Below are positions 36,001 to 48,854 of a stretch of DNA of 50,219 bases, piece after piece (the stretch's first letter is position 1; every line of letters begins with the position of its first letter). Source of the DNA: Poronia punctata (lineage: Eukaryota > Ascomycota > Sordariomycetes > Xylariales > Xylariaceae); contig MU401701.1 of the NCBI GenBank assembly GCA_022579005.1, positions 1-50,219 on the forward strand. Direction: 5' to 3'. Below the pieces are notes generated by a model that was not told the DNA's origin, searched no databases, and saw nothing but the letters and a program-made list of their open reading frames with translations. Made by a program: the position numbers and the translations under genes.

Positions 36001-37416
36001 ATGTCGCTTCCCACAATCGCAATTCTGGATCATTACCAGAAGATATCCGACACCCCATTTGACCGGCTACGGACGGCTGGCTATCAAGTCACGACATTCA
36101 CAGACACTCTTCTGCCCTACAACCACCCTGATACACCTCAGGATGCAAAAGACGCTCTTGTCAAACGGCTGGAGCCCTTTGAGATCATTTGTACTCAGAC
36201 TATAATTAACATCCAATGACCACCATGATTTTGAACCTAATAGCTTGTAGGCTCTATGCGAGAACGCACACCATTCCCGGCAGAGTGTAGGTACTGCCTT
36301 CCAGACCTCCCTCTCTCATGCTGAAATGCCAATTTATCCTATGTGGCCCTCTTATTCATTGCACCTTTTCTTACAAAAGACTAACTAAAAGGTTAAGTGA
36401 TCAATCGGCTTCCAAACTTAAAGCTTCTCCTGACGACCGGGGGTCGAAATGCATCAATTGACGTCAAGGCATGCGAAGCCCGTGGTATCCCGGTCGCTGG
36501 TACGACCGCCGGTGGCAAAAGTCCCCGTACCGGCCCAGATAGCACTACACAACATTGCGTAGCCTTGACTTGTAAGTATGGTATTGGCCGGCTTTTACTG
36601 TGCCTAAAAGTCGCTGGATGACCAATATGAGAAAATAATATGTCTTTCCAACACAATATCCGGGATTCGAACTTCCTAGTTGTCTGTTTACTTCCACATG
36701 GACAATCAAATGCTGACCATGACTTAGTGGCACTGGCTCGGAACATCCCTCAGGACGATGCCGCCATGAAATCCGGTGGCTGGCAGTCAAGATATGCAGT
36801 CGGACTTTCAGGAAAAGTATTTGGTACCGTGGGCCTGGGAAGACTTGGTGTATCCGTGTCTAAGATTATGCACCTAGCATTTGGTATGAAGATCATTGCC
36901 TGGAGCACTAACCTTACACAAGAGGCGGCGGATGAGAAGGCCAAGGCCGCCGGCCTCCCCGTGGAAGACGAGAATGGGGACAAGATCTTCAAGGTGGTCA
37001 GTCGTGACGAGCTTTTTCAGACTGCAGATGTAGTCAGTATCCAACTTGTTCTCTCGGAGCGATCAAGAGGCTTGATAGGAACCAGCGACTTGCAAAAGAT
37101 GAAGAAATCGGCTCTATTTGTCAATACCTCTCGAGGCCCTATCGTCAACGAGAAAGAACTCCTCGAGGCTGCAAAGCAGGGCATGATCCGAGGCATTGGC
37201 TTGGATGTTTACGGGCTTGAACCTCTTCCACAGGATAGCGAATGGCGGACTACTAAATGGGGTGAGTTTGGGAGGAGCGAGGTTATCTTGACACCGCATA
37301 TGGGGTACGTTGAAGCTGAGGGCATAGGGGAATGGTATGAGCAGCAAGTTGAGAATATCCTGCGTTGGAAAAAAGGAGAGGGTTTGGTAACCTTGTTTCA
37401 GGACAATGGCTACTAA
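36001..37416 (+). CDS. D-isomer-specific 2-hydroxyacid dehydrogenase, NAD-binding
   Basis: Four exons, 36001-36190, 36251-36286, 36398-36571 and 36728-37416, give 362 residues. Intron phases agree throughout (60, 111 and 156 bp; branch sites CTAAT, CTAAC and CTGAC), and the second exon is only 36 bases. These enzymes reduce 2-keto acids or oxidise D-2-hydroxyacids with NAD(P). The Rossmann signature GLGRLG is at about 169-174. The catalytic residues expected for the family are visible: Arg269 in NTSRGP, Glu298 in LDVYGLEP and His324 in LTPHMGY. An AGTTAGG..PRTGPDST block is typical of a fungal subgroup related to phosphoglycerate and glyoxylate dehydrogenases. The substrate cannot be read from sequence. 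It is cytosolic by absence of any targeting signal. Confidence 0.88.
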
Positions 37417-38280
37417 TTTGGAATAACATTGCAATCCAAGGGCACGGCTTGATGTGGCTATATATACAAAGGTTAATCGAACCCATGGGTTTGTCCAATG
37501 CTTGAAACTTGCAGCCTAGCACAATACAAAGGTGGCATTATGTATATCGTGCTAGAATTAGTACGTAGCTCTGTTTTAGAGTAAACATCAAATCGTTTGT
37601 AATTGTTACTACCAACTGCTCATCAGTACTAAGTTATTTCTTATTTATTGTTACTAGGTTAGGTAGCCTTCCTACACATACCTACAAGTACCTAATTGGT
37701 ATGAGTGTCCTGGTAGGTAGTGTTCCTACATGTGTGAGTGCATGCATGTATGCCTGGGTACATCTAGGTGTTGTGGCGGTACCGCTGTTATATTCCTGTA
37801 TCGCTTCCTGTCGTGAAACTGCGTGAAATATGCGTGAAAACTGGACAGCAATACAAGTTGTATGTTTAGTCGCCGATGTAGCGTGAATAATTGGTACGTC
37901 AAAGATACTTTGCCGCCGTACCTACTTGAAATATTCACCTGCCTCGCACCTACTTAGATTGAGTGATTCGTCCCATTTGGCACATATAAAGGTAGTCGCC
38001 CTTTCCTCCGGGCTTCCCTTCCTCTCTACATTTTTTCTCTTTCAGAGCAACGACCTGGAATCAGCCCACGCCGCCAGTTGAAGCCTACTTCTTGTTAGGG
38101 GCGCTTCTGCTCACTCTTCCTTCCGCAGGTTATAGCTGAAGGAAGCGATCGTCAGGCAAAGGCACTCTTCATTCTCACTAGCGGTTATATTTGCACTGAG
38201 CTTATGGGTAATGCTTATCTCTTTTCTTTCTCTCACGGCCCCGTTGACCTACGTCACAACCGCTTTCTCAGCCCACCTGT
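37417..38280. other. Intergenic region and leader of the dsRBD-like gene
   Basis: Contains repeated GGTAGG/CCTACA-type motifs at 37655-37740. A TATA-like box (ACATATAAAGG) is near 37981-37991, followed by a CT-rich initiator zone. A 5'-UTR intron is likely at 38208-38271 (GTAATG to CTCAG, with a TTGACC branch). It ends nine bases before the chosen start codon. Confidence 0.5.
37982..37991 (+). promoter_or_regulatory. TATA-like box of the dsRBD-like gene
   Basis: CATATAAAGG lies about 290 bases before the start codon, with a 64-bp intron in the leader between them. The following CTTCCCTTCCTCTC tract is a typical fungal transcription-start context. Confidence 0.4.
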
Positions 38281-39855
38281 ATGGTCCACCAGGCCGAATC
38301 TAGAGTCACGGGCGACCGCGAGACTACGTCCTCGCAACCGACCAAGATGCACAGCTTACTGATTCTGAAGAAAATAGTTACCATGGATGCTGCAACTAAC
38401 AAGACACATGGTCCCATGGCTAATGCTAAGGGCTCCAATGCCTCGAATGTAGCTGACGCGGGAGGTAGGTTGTCGAGACGGTGGTGCTATTGGCGGACTA
38501 CCTCTTTCTTATTATCACCTTCCTTAAACCGGTATATGCAATGCTTTGAGCAGGTTGCTTGGAAGCAACACCTCGCCTTCTAACAGATATAGTGCTAACC
38601 ATCGGTTTGCAACTAATTTCTAGGTTATGTTCCTATCACGCAAGCCCCCTTGACTGTCAATTCCCGGGAGAACAATCCCGAGGGTCCCAAAAACGGAGCA
38701 CCATCTATCCCCCCTGCCTTCTTCATGCCGCCCCGTCCGACACTGGGTACGGGAACCACTAAGAAGCCACAGTCGGCTAAAACTATGCGTACTGTCTTGG
38801 ATGGCCCGATTCCTGAGGAGGGTTCGGGCCAAGATCGCTTCCTACAGTACTTGAACGAAGCAAGGAGGAAAGATAGCGAATCTTCGAAACCAGTGGCTCA
38901 AAGAGGTGCTGGCCCTACTTCTCCAAAGCCCCCACTGGCTATGGGTCGTGTGTTCACTGCTCCAGTTTCCAAGCAGCAGGATGCTATTCATACCGAAAGG
39001 GCTCACCGAGAAAAGGCACAGCCACCTCAACTCCTCAAGAAAGAGTCTGTCGAGACCCTCCCGGCCCGCCCCAATAACGCCCGTAAAGGGAATCAAGGCC
39101 GGCGAGACCACCGAGGCGGCAGGGAAAGAACTGGTCTAGACGATATTCGAAACCATCCTCTCGTAACGGCCCGTCTCAGCGGTGAGTGCCAATCACGGGG
39201 CTTCAACCCCCACTTTCATGAGGTTTCGAGTCCGAATGGGTTCACATGTGATGTGGACATAGCCGGCAAGATGATACACGGAGAAAATGTCTATAGTTCT
39301 GCCATGGAGGCGAAGAAAGCCGTAGCTCATAAAGCAATTAGCTATGTTCAACGTCTCCCAAAGAGAAAGACGGGCCATCGATCTGCAGAGGTAGCTGCGG
39401 CCCCGGCCCAACCCGAGACAGCTGACGGCGGTCAGCAAGAGCGGCCTGGCAAGATGCAGATGGAGTCGCCCTTTGCAACAACTGCGCCAGTTGCGCGCGA
39501 GGCGTATGGGTACCCCCCACTACCGGCTACTAACATGGCCTACAACTGGGGCCTCGGCGACCACAGCAACGGCCAGGGAGATTTCTTCCATCGTGTCCAG
39601 TCAGCTATGGGAGGTTCCGGTCCCAGTCCAGCTGTGTTAACCGACCCTATCGCAGCCCAGGCGTTTTTGCAAGGCTTAGTTGTTGGCACTGCGGTCCGCT
39701 CAACCAGCTCGCCATACGCCAGCTACGAGCCCCGACCTCGCAGAGTTGCACCTGCGGGAGACTTTTATCCTCCCTATGACATTCGGGAGCGGTCCCCAAC
39801 CCGCAGAAGTCGCCAGATCAGGGAGCGTTCTCCCCCGGGCCGGCGCCCCCACTGA
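38281..39855 (+). CDS. dsRBD-like domain protein with Arg/Ser tail
   Basis: Two exons, 38281-38464 and 38624-39855, give 471 residues from the first ATG. In-frame ATGs at 38347 and 38383 are alternatives, the last giving MDAATNKTHG. The 159-bp intron (GTAGGT to TTCTAG) splits a Gly codon. Residues about 234-307 (DDIRNHPLVTARL to YVQRLPKR) have the length and pattern of a double-stranded-RNA-binding fold: helix, a strand around CDVDIAGKMIHG, and a final Ala-rich helix (SAMEAKKAVAHKAI). The rest is Pro-rich and disordered. The C-terminus carries RERSPTRRSRQIRERSPP, an RS-type segment seen in RNA-processing factors. This suggests an RNA-binding protein, perhaps nuclear. I know no characterised orthologue. 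Confidence 0.75.
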
Positions 39856-40107
39856 AGGGCGCCACCGAAGAGCATCACCCCACGTGACCTCTTGTCATGC
39901 ACATAGCCGGAGGGTTAAGGAATACTAAGAGGTTGGACATTGGGACATTTCTTCGGGCACCTATATCTTAGGTCCCTTGAGACATGAATTGTCTGAGATT
40001 CTATCTTTCAGGGTGATGGCTGGATCGAGGGATTACTAGGTTGGTAGCAGAAGGAGAGGAAAGTTCCATGTATGGCGATAATTCTGACAGGATACGACGC
40101 CTAGATG

Positions 40108-41045
40108 TCAGATCTTGCTTGGCATCCGTAGACCGCCGTCCAGCCTAATGACAGTCCCATTAAGCATTGAATTTTCGATAATGTGCTTGACCAGTTGCGC
40201 AAACTCGGCCGGCTTGCCTGCTCTACGAGGGAACTCCATTATAGTGGCGAGCCCTTGGAAAAGTTTCTTCGGCATCATAGACGTCATTCGCGATTCGAAT
40301 ATACCCGGAGCGATGGTCATACAGCGAATACCATGCCGAGACAGGTCTCTTGTCATGGGTAAGGTCATAGAAGCCACGGCACCTTTACTTGCGGCATAAG
40401 CCACCTGGCCCTTCTGTCCGTCGAATGCGGCGACAGAGGCTACCATGATGACGACGCCACGCTCTTGGTCATTGCCGACCGGTTCTGCCTTGGCTAGATG
40501 CGCTACACATTGACGAACCAAATCAACTGTGCCACGTAGATTGATATTCACCACGAAGTCAAAACTCTCTAGGCTGAAAGCATCGCCGTTCTTGTCCAGT
40601 ATCTATGGGTTTGATTAGTCTGTAAGCCGGCAAAGGTGGCAGCTTGTGGTGGATGGATAAGTCATACTGTGGAAGGATTGCCAACGCCTGCGGCGGGAAT
40701 GACGCCTCCCATTGGCTTGCCTGTCTCCTTGATCCATTCCTCGACTCCTTTAACGGCTGTGGTGATGCTCTCGGTTTCTAATACATCACAGACGAAGAAC
40801 TTGCCGGCACCGTCGGGTAATCGCATAACGACTTCCGCACCGAGCTCTTCGTTGAGGTCCAAGACAGCCGCGTAGCCTCCGTTACGGCATATTTCCTCGA
40901 CAGCTGCCTGGCCTAAGCCGGATGCACTGATGAAGACGGAGATAATGTGTTAATCTATGGTTCCAGTAACGCCGATAAGGTTTAAATCTGATAGTGGGAA
41001 GTCATACCCTCCTGAGACTACGAAAGTTCTACCCTCGATCTTCAT
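40108..41045 (-). CDS. Short-chain dehydrogenase, 3-hydroxyacyl-CoA dehydrogenase type-2-like
   Basis: Three exons, 41045-41008, 40926-40668 and 40602-40108, give 263 residues. The introns (81 and 65 bp) both start GTATGA and keep frame. A classical SDR: the NAD-binding Gly motif GGASGLG at 12-18, and the catalytic Ser155, Tyr168 and Lys172 in VASVAAFDGQKGQVAYAASKG. The overall sequence (SLESFDFVVNINLRG, PMTRDLSRHGIRCMTIAPG, MEFPRRAGKPAEFAQLV) resembles HSD17B10, the mitochondrial 3-hydroxyacyl-CoA dehydrogenase type 2, which oxidises branched and short acyl-CoA intermediates. No separate presequence is seen. Divergent from the Rab gene. Confidence 0.9.
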
Positions 41046-41745
41046 AGCGAACACTGTAAGTCTATATAAAAGGCACTGAGGATATATAACGACAGTCGAA
41101 CTTTTATCGGCTATTGCGCTTGAATTTCAGGTGAAGGATATCCAACAAGAGAAGCAATGAAGGAAAGATGACGTTGAGATCATTAGGTAAACGCGCCCGG
41201 CTTATATTTAACCTAGGTAGGTCACCTGCTGCCAACAGGTATTTGTAGGGAGTTCATAGGTACAGCAACTCTGCCGCATGCTTGAAGACGAGTCTCAAGT
41301 GGTCGCCAAGACAAGTGAACCGCGGCATAACCTATTTAGAATTGACGGCGGGATGGCTGCACTACCAGACTCGCACTTACCTAATTGGGTACTAGATTCA
41401 CAAGAACCCTGTCCCTCCTGTCACCTGGATGACTGTATCTGTCAACGCTTGCAGCTGGTCGAGACTGTCTGATGACACCGAAACTTCCTATCCCAGGTTT
41501 CCGTCACTGAAACACCCCGGCCTCTCACCGTTACATTCACTGATAAGCTCATGTGAGACATACCATTCCAGTTACAATAAAAGGACCCCCCCCCCCCGAA
41601 TCTCGCTACATAACATCCTACCTGCGACACTTCCTCTAACCGCCCACTTACCATTCCTCGTTACCCGAACGGCCGAGTCTCGGACCCTTTTCTAGCTAGC
41701 GACTTTCCCGTTGTAGGGAGAACCTGTGAGATTTCGAGAGTCAAG
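41046..41745. other. Divergent intergenic region SDR / Rab gene
   Basis: 0.7 kb between two outward genes. It contains a CCTAGGTAGG motif near 41211 and a run of about twelve C near 41585. Two short frames are not supported as genes. Confidence 0.45.
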
Positions 41746-43081
41746 ATGACGCGCCCGAGACGCTCCTCGGCGGCGAGCGAGGAGAGCACGGGGACGGCGG
41801 GTGATCAGGTATGTCACTCTGGGCGGGACATTGATTCAACGAGGGGTCAAGATTGACTCAGAGATAGGAACTAGGGAGCATGTACGATTACCTTGCGAAG
41901 ATAATACTGTTAGGGCCAAGCGGTACGGGAAAGTGAGTTATGATATTATTCCAAATCCCAAATCCCAAACCAACAAGCGACACTCTCGGCTCCCTCGGCT
42001 TCTCTCCATTACCGTTCCGAGTATCGACCGGTTTTTTTCGAGATAGCTTTCTTAACCCGTTTTCGACTCATGAATATCATCATGCCTCTGCGAACTTGGA
42101 AGAACGAAGCCATAATTGGGACGGTTGCTGACGCCAGCCCGACTGCTTAGGTCTTGTTTGTTACACCGGTTCGTGAAGAACGAATGGCGTGTACTATCTT
42201 CGCAAACGATCGGGGTCGAATTTGCCAGCAAGATTATAAAAGTCGGCACTGGCGCAAGGCGGAAACGGATAAAGCTACAGGTAGGATGTTTTCCTCACGA
42301 GGCGGCGCAGCCAGCGATGTGGCGAAATGGCGCTAATTGGCCGCAGCTATGGGATACAGCAGGCACAGAACGTTTCCGATCCGTCTCGCGATCATATTAT
42401 CGTGGAGCAGCCGGCGCCATACTGGTGTACGACATCACATCACATAACTCCTTCCGAGGGCTACAGCCGTTTCTAAACGATGCGCGAGCGCTTGCTTCCC
42501 CGAACTTGACTCTCCTGCTTGCAGGCAATAAGCTGGATCTGGCGAATGACTCCCTCATCGACACAAGCATACCGTCTCATACACCAACCAGCATAGGGTC
42601 GAACTTCCCTTACGGCACGCCGGCTAGTACGATGAGCGCGAGCACAGGTACGGGACTAGGCGCCCAGCTACGAGCCACAGTGGCGCCCGAGGGCCGTGAG
42701 GTGTCGCCAGAAGAGGCTTCGCGGTGGGCCAGCGGCGTCAATGTGCCGGTCACGATGGAAGTCTCGGCATTTAGCGGCGAGGGGGTAGATGAAGTGTTTG
42801 GACGGTTAGCACGGATGATCTTGACCAAGATAGAGCTAGGAGAGATCGACCCAGACGACCCGATGAGCGGTATACAGTACGGCGATGGTGGGATGTGGAA
42901 TGCCGGAGCCAGTGATGGGGCGAGCATCAAAAGTTCAATGACGGCGGACGAACTCGGTCTCGGCGGCGTTGGCGTGCGAAGGAGGAAAAGAGCGAAGAGC
43001 CGGACCCAAAACTGGGGCATGCGCGAATGGGAAGAGGTATTTACGCTTAATCGCGGACGTAATAGGGGGAACTGTTGCTAA
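41746..43081 (+). CDS. Rab4/Ypt4-like small GTPase
   Basis: Four exons, 41746-41808, 41868-41932, 42151-42280 and 42347-43081, give 330 residues; introns are 59, 218 and 66 bp. Rab GTPases of this type act in endosomal recycling. G-motifs: P-loop GPSGTGKS (37-44), switch-I Thr62 in QTIGVEF, DTAGTE (89-94), NKLD (147-150) and SAF (226-228). The C-terminal pair CysCys is a geranylgeranylation site for membrane anchoring. Rab proteins usually have about 200 residues. Here an insertion of some 45-50 residues separates NKLD and SAF, and about 80 extra residues precede the C-terminus. The third intron is a multiple of three and free of stops, so unspliced RNA would still be translatable. Closest family is inferred from the LLHRFV and SRSYYRGAAGAILVYDIT blocks. 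Confidence 0.88.
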
Positions 43082-44047
43082 GAGCAACATGTTCTAGCAA
43101 AAGAGGGATGGATATCCGGTTTGGTCGATGATAAGTATTGGGGTATTCGAGGTTGGGCCGGACCACGGCGTTTTCGAACTGGGAAGGCCAGATATGATAC
43201 TTTTTCGAACGCATTCCAGGGATACTTACGATGACGGAGTTAACCAGGTTGGTCTTGGGACCATTTCATAAGCATTTCTTTGCGGCGTTCAGGAGCCAGC
43301 GCGTCAGGTCAACTTCCTTCATACAACAGGGCAAAGAGAGGGGTTCATAATATCTAGGAGAGTGGATTCGAATTGGCAGCAGAACAGAGCAAAGACCATA
43401 ACAGCGATTTACGCTGAATGGCTGACCTGAGGAGGCATATACCTAATGGGGTATTTTCTATACCTAAAATTCATCACAGTGGTCTGATATGCCTATTCGA
43501 GGGCTTTCGTGATAATAGAGACAATGACTCCTAGTGGTGGGACTACTACGTAGGTAGTGCGATGGCGAGAGTGCAGTTTTGCGCCCGGGGAGGAATTAGG
43601 TGGAGAGATGATGATATTGCGCAGTTCGACGGAGCTTGAAGTTGCGCGATTCTTTTCCCCTTTTTTACTCCCTTTCTTCTCTCATCGGCATGTAAGTAGG
43701 TATCATAAAGGGTGATCCCGAATCATTTCAACCTCTGCCGAAGCAACGGTGTTATAAGTGAGGCAGGTACCAAACTTCCATGAGTGGGGGCGGAGCGGCA
43801 CGCGGCGCTTCCAGTGACCCTGCACTTACCCGAAACGGGACACGGAGGACGATGCTCCGCGGTTCTCGGATGAGGAGCTAGCGAGTTTCGAGCCCATATA
43901 AGTAGGTAAATTGATTGACTTTGGCGTTTATCAGATGTACTTACAAGACGTCAGGTCGTTGATTATTTTTGGACTTGAAATGTTGGAATATTGTAATCGC
44001 CAGAGACTAGCTAATATTGTTTCCCCCTGGATAAAGTAGGTATATAC

Positions 44048-44080
<33 letters not shown>

Positions 44081-44711
44081 GTAGTATGGTTTTTTGTTTT
44101 AGATCAGGAGAGTGTATAGCTTGACTTTACTCGTAGGAACCACGTCGTACCAGTTTCGAATTTTGACGACGAGTACGTACGCTGCTGTGTGTTACCCTTC
44201 CGCGACACTTGTCTCTAGTTGCACGTGTCAGACCCCTTTACGGTATAGATCGTTATGCGCTGTGGATACGGTTCGTGAGATCGATCTCGGTTGGAGCTGG
44301 GCCGTCTCCAATAGGGAATGGGTAGCGGCTTGTCTATAGCTTTTTACCTATACCTATTAAAAGGTGTAAGGTTACAATTGGCATTACATGATACTGCTGC
44401 AAATCTTTTTTATTGTCGACAGATATAAATACTAGGACTTGGTCTAACGATTGGGTTTGTCCTTTTGGATCGCTGTCAGTGTCTACCTTACTTACCTATG
44501 GTGAGGTAACACGAACGCTTCGACAGGAGTGCTGATGACCTACCTATGTTAGGTTGGGATTCTCGTGAGCCTATCTATTGCCATCCTCGGGTTGAATCTG
44601 GATTTGTCTTCAACTACCTTTCGTTATCCCAATCCTCGCTGTCAATTGTCAAAAAGTTGATATCATTCTCACTTCAGTGACGGTTGGCCCCTGAACCGAA
44701 CCCCGCCCATC
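43082..44711. other. Intergenic region with TAG microsatellite
   Basis: About 1.6 kb between the Rab and beta-mannosidase genes, both on the plus strand. It includes eleven TAG units at 44048-44080 and further GTAGGT-type motifs around them. No credible ORF or RNA gene was found. The last few hundred bases should be the promoter of the beta-mannosidase gene. Confidence 0.45.
44048..44080. repeat. (TAG)11 microsatellite
   Basis: Eleven uninterrupted TAG units, followed by GTAGTATGG. Length is likely to vary between isolates. Confidence 0.95.
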
Positions 44712-47371
44712 ATGGAGCCCCGCATCGTCATACCCATTAACAAACAATGGGAATTCAAGCAAGCCGACAAAGATGACGATACATATCTCCCCGTCTCCCA
44801 ATTCCCCACAAATGTACATCTAGACCTACTGGCGCACAAGCTGATACCAGATCCGTATATTGGAAAAAATGAGCTCGAGGTCCAATGGGTGGGCGAAAAG
44901 GTCTGGGTATATCGGACCAAGTTCGTCTCCCCTGAGAGTCAGACAAAGGCATTGAAGAAGGTCTTGGCTTTTGAAGGCCTTGATACTTTCGCCACTGTCG
45001 TCCTGAACGGGAAGACGATCCTCGAGACGGAGAACATGTTCATTCCGGAACGCGTAGACGTCTCCGAGGTCCTAGCCGAGTCTGGGCGTGAGAACGAGCT
45101 GGTCATCACTTTTGATAGTGCCTATCTCAGGGGATGGAAGCTTGTTGAGCAACACCCTGATCATAAGTGGGGTTGCTGGAACGGCGATAGCTCTAGGTTG
45201 GCGGTACGGAAGACTCAGTATCATTGGGTAAGTTTTTTTTCTTTTCTTTTTCTTCCAGCAGTCGATAGATAATATTACCACGATTTAATATGGCATGCTG
45301 ACTGACATGTTCTCTCATCCAGGGGTGGGACTGGGGCCCGACCCTTTTGTCTTGTGGGCCATGGCGACCTATTAATCTTGAAGTATACGAATCGCGCATC
45401 AGCGATCTCTGGTGTGACATTGAAGTCGAAAAGTCTTTAAAGGTGGCGACTGTGGTTGTCCATGCACCTATCGAAGGCAAGGCCTCCAAGTTACGTCTGG
45501 ACATCTCGCTCGACGACTCCCTCGTCGCCAGCCAAGAGATCGATGATGGTTCTAGCGCCACATTCAGAATCTCCGACCCAGAGCTGTGGTACCCTATTCG
45601 TTACGGAAAGCAGCCTCTATACACCGTCACGGCGACGGTGGTAGTGAATGACAAAGACGTCGACAGTATCACGAAGAAGATCGGTCTGCGGAGGGCCGAG
45701 CTGATCCAGAGACCACTGAAAGAACAACCCGGCACGTCCTTCTTCTTCGAGGTTAACGGTATCCCCGTCTTCTGCGGCGGAAGCAATTGGATCCCCGCTG
45801 ATAACTTCATCCCGCGCATCGACAAGGAGCGGTACCGCAACTGGGTCAAGCTCGTGGCCGACGGCAACCAGGCCATGATCCGCGTCTGGGGAGGCGGCAT
45901 CTACGAGGAACAAGCGCTCTACGAGGCCTGCGACGAGCTCGGCATCCTCGTGTGGCAGGATTTCATGTTCGGATGCGGAAATTACCCCGCCTGGCCGGCG
46001 CTATTGGCGTCGATCAAGCGCGAAGCCGAAGAAAACGTCAAGCGACTACGCCATCACCCCAGCATCGTCATATGGGCGGGCAATAACGAGGACTACCAGT
46101 ACGCCGAGAGCGTGAACCTCGAATGGGACCGGAAAAACACCGACGCGGAAAGCTGGTTAAAGACCGACTTCCCAGCCCGGTACATCTACGAAAAGATCCT
46201 CCCGGACGCCTGTCGCGCGCTCTGTCCCTCGGTATACTACCACCCCGGCAGTCCGTGGGGCGGCGTGGACACGCGCGACCCAACGGTAGGCGACATCCAC
46301 CAGTGGAACGTATGGCACGGCACGCAGGAGAAATACCAGAACTTCGACAAGCTCATCGGCCGGTTCGTCTCCGAGTTCGGCATGGAAGCATTCCCATCCC
46401 TGAAAACCATCGACGCATTTCTCCCCCTGGGAAAATCCGACCCGGACCGCTACGCGCAATCCTCCACCGTCGACTTCCACAATAAAGCCGAAGGCCACGA
46501 GCGTCGGATCGCGCTCTATCTCGTCGAGAATATCCGCTACGCGCCCGATCCCCTCGAGCAATTCGTCTACAGCACGCAACTCATGCAGGCCGAATGTCTC
46601 GCCTCGGCCTACCGTCTCTGGAAACGCCAGTGGAAAGGTCCCGGGAGGGAATTCTGCGCCGGCGCACTAGTCTGGCAGGTTAACGACTGTTGGCCCGTCA
46701 CGTCCTGGTCTATTGTCGATTATTACCTCCGGCCCAAACACGCCTACTTCGCCATCAAGCGCGAGATGGCCTCCCTGACAATCGGTATCGTTCGCAGGGA
46801 ACATGTCCATCCGGACCCGGAAAACAAGTACTCCCGCATAGGCGGGACCACGCAAGTCCAGGTCGAGATCTGGGCAAGTAATCTCACACAAGACGACATC
46901 CCCGTCGACTGTCTCCTGTTACGCGCATGGGACGTCGAAACAGGCGAGGAGACATATTCGCACAAACACAAGAAAAACGGACTTGTCTTGTCCAAGAACC
47001 AATCCACCGAAATCATCACCATGGACGTCCCCGCGCGGGAAAAGGGCGAGGAGAATCGTACTGTCGTCGCTGCGTATCTCCTCTCGGACGGGAAGCAAGT
47101 CGCCCGCTACGTCAATTGGCCGGAACCGCTGAAATACCTACATCTGCAGAAGCCGAAACAGCTGAAGGCTGAGCTGAACGTCGATGCCAAAACTGTCGCG
47201 TTGAGCGCAGAGGTGCCGGTTAAAGGGGTTGCCGTCGAGTGCGAGGAAGATGATGATGTCCGGTTCGAGGATAACCTGGTTGATCTTGTGCCGGGTGAGA
47301 CGGTTACGATCCCGGTCCGCGGTGCGAAGAGTGATACGGTAATTACGACGAGGTATTTGGGCATGATATGA
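44712..47371 (+). CDS. Beta-mannosidase, glycoside hydrolase family 2 (type B)
   Basis: Two exons, 44712-45227 and 45323-47371, give 854 residues. The 95-bp intron runs from GTAAGT to ATCCAG. It removes terminal beta-1,4-linked mannose from manno-oligosaccharides and N-glycan fragments. There is no signal peptide, and the length fits the intracellular type-B enzymes of filamentous fungi. A GH2 jelly-roll (sugar-binding) domain lies at about 1-185 (WVYRTKF; GWDWGP near its end), an Ig-like domain at about 190-300, then the TIM barrel. The acid/base is Glu428 in WAGNNED and the nucleophile Glu523 in VSEFGMEAFP. Other barrel motifs are GGSNWIPADNF, IRVWGGGIYE and LVWQVNDCWPVTSWSIVDY. C-terminal beta-domains follow. 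Convergent with the xylitol dehydrogenase gene, 264 bp apart. Confidence 0.94.
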
Positions 47372-47635
47372 TAGTATAACCTGCATGTACATATATAAAA
47401 AGTCGAATATTGCTCGAGATCACAAAAAACGTATTCTTTATATACTATGTACTCAATATTTTAAATTGCTCAAGCCACACAAAATTTGAAACCGTAATCG
47501 AGCCAACAAAGATATTGTAAACTTTAGCGCCCATCCATGAACCGAGACACATTATAAACGCGAAAACATATATACTCCTGAAAAAAAAGAACCCAGAAAG
47601 AGATTGCACCAAGTCTACCTTTGAGATGTAATAAT

Positions 47636-48854
47636 TTACAATTTCTCATTGGGACCGGCGATCAGAATCTTGACGACCTCACCCTGCTTAACCTTGCTAA
47701 AGGCATTCTCCGCCTCCTTGAAGGGGACGACCTCGCTGATCAACTTCTTGACTTCGACCTTGCCGCTGGCGATGAGCTCAACGGCGAGCTTATAGTCGCC
47801 GCTGCCATAGCGGAAGCTGCCCTTGGCCGTAACCTCCTTCAGACACATGGCCATGATGGGGAAAGTGATGTTGTCCTTGCCCATGCCACCCTGGACGTAC
47901 GTGCCGCCATTGCGGACGACGTGCAGGCTGGCCTGGATGCTAGGTTCAGCACCGCTGGCGTCAATCACGACGTCAGCGCCGTCAGGCAGACCAGCAAGTT
48001 TCCGGATGTTGGCTGCATTCTCCTCGGCCGACACGCGCTGGCTGGTGTAGGTGTGCGTCGAGCAGAAGGACTTGGCGAAGTCGAGCTTGGACTGGACAAT
48101 GTCGACGGAGACGACGGTGGTGGCGCCGAAAGCGCGGGCGACGGCGGCGCAGAGCAGACCGACGGGACCGGCACCCATGACTACGACCGACTGCCCCGGG
48201 GTCACAGCGGCCTGGCGCACGATATGGACGCCGACAGCCAGCGGCTCAACCAGCGCGCCCTCCTGCAGTGATACTGATTCGGGCAACTTGTAGCAGAAGT
48301 CGGCAGGCGCTGTCCAGAAACCGGTAAGCGTGCCGTCGTAGGGCGGTGTCGCTGCGAATCGCATCTCGGGGCACAGGTTGTAGTGTCCGCTTAGGCAAGG
48401 ACCGCATCGCCGGCAAGGATAACCCGGCTCCAGCGCCACGCGGTCTCCGGCCTTCAAGCTTGTCACGGCCGAACCGACAGACACTATCGTGCCGGCACTC
48501 TCGTGGCCCAACACCATCGGATCCTTCACCACAAAGTGGCCGATCGCGCCATGCTGCCAGTAGTGCACGTCCGAACCGCAGATACCAGTGTAATTCACGG
48601 CGACTAGAACCTCGTGCTCGCTCTTGACGGTTGGCACCGGGCGCTCGGCAAAGGATACATCGTGGGGCTTGTTAAGGACGAAAGAGAGGTTCTGGAGAAA
48701 GAGGCGTTAGAGATCCAGTCCATTAGCAGGAATAGGGGGTTCGCGGTGCTGGAGGTTGGAAAATTCATTGAGGAGGAGATGATTGGAGGGAGGAACGAGG
48801 TGAATGGTGCACAGAAGGATTGGTACACACGCTGGCTGTCTTTGGGTCCGCCAT
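47636..48854 (-). CDS. NAD-dependent xylitol dehydrogenase (D-xylulose reductase)
   Basis: Two exons, 48854-48831 and 48691-47636, give 359 residues. The first codes only MADPKTAS. The 139-bp intron starts GTGTGT and ends CTCCAG, and exon 2 then opens with the family sequence [15 protein letters not shown] zinc-dependent medium-chain dehydrogenase that oxidises xylitol to D-xylulose in the fungal pentose pathway; sorbitol dehydrogenase is the close alternative. The catalytic zinc site starts at Cys46 (TGICGSD) with GHE downstream. Four structural-zinc cysteines sit in [16 protein letters not shown]. The coenzyme fold has GAGPVG, and the Asp in VSVDIVQSK indicates NAD rather than NADP. No targeting signal, so it is cytosolic. 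A GCGGGG (CreA-like) hexamer lies about 25 bp before the start, but in transcribed leader if the leader is of normal length. Confidence 0.92.
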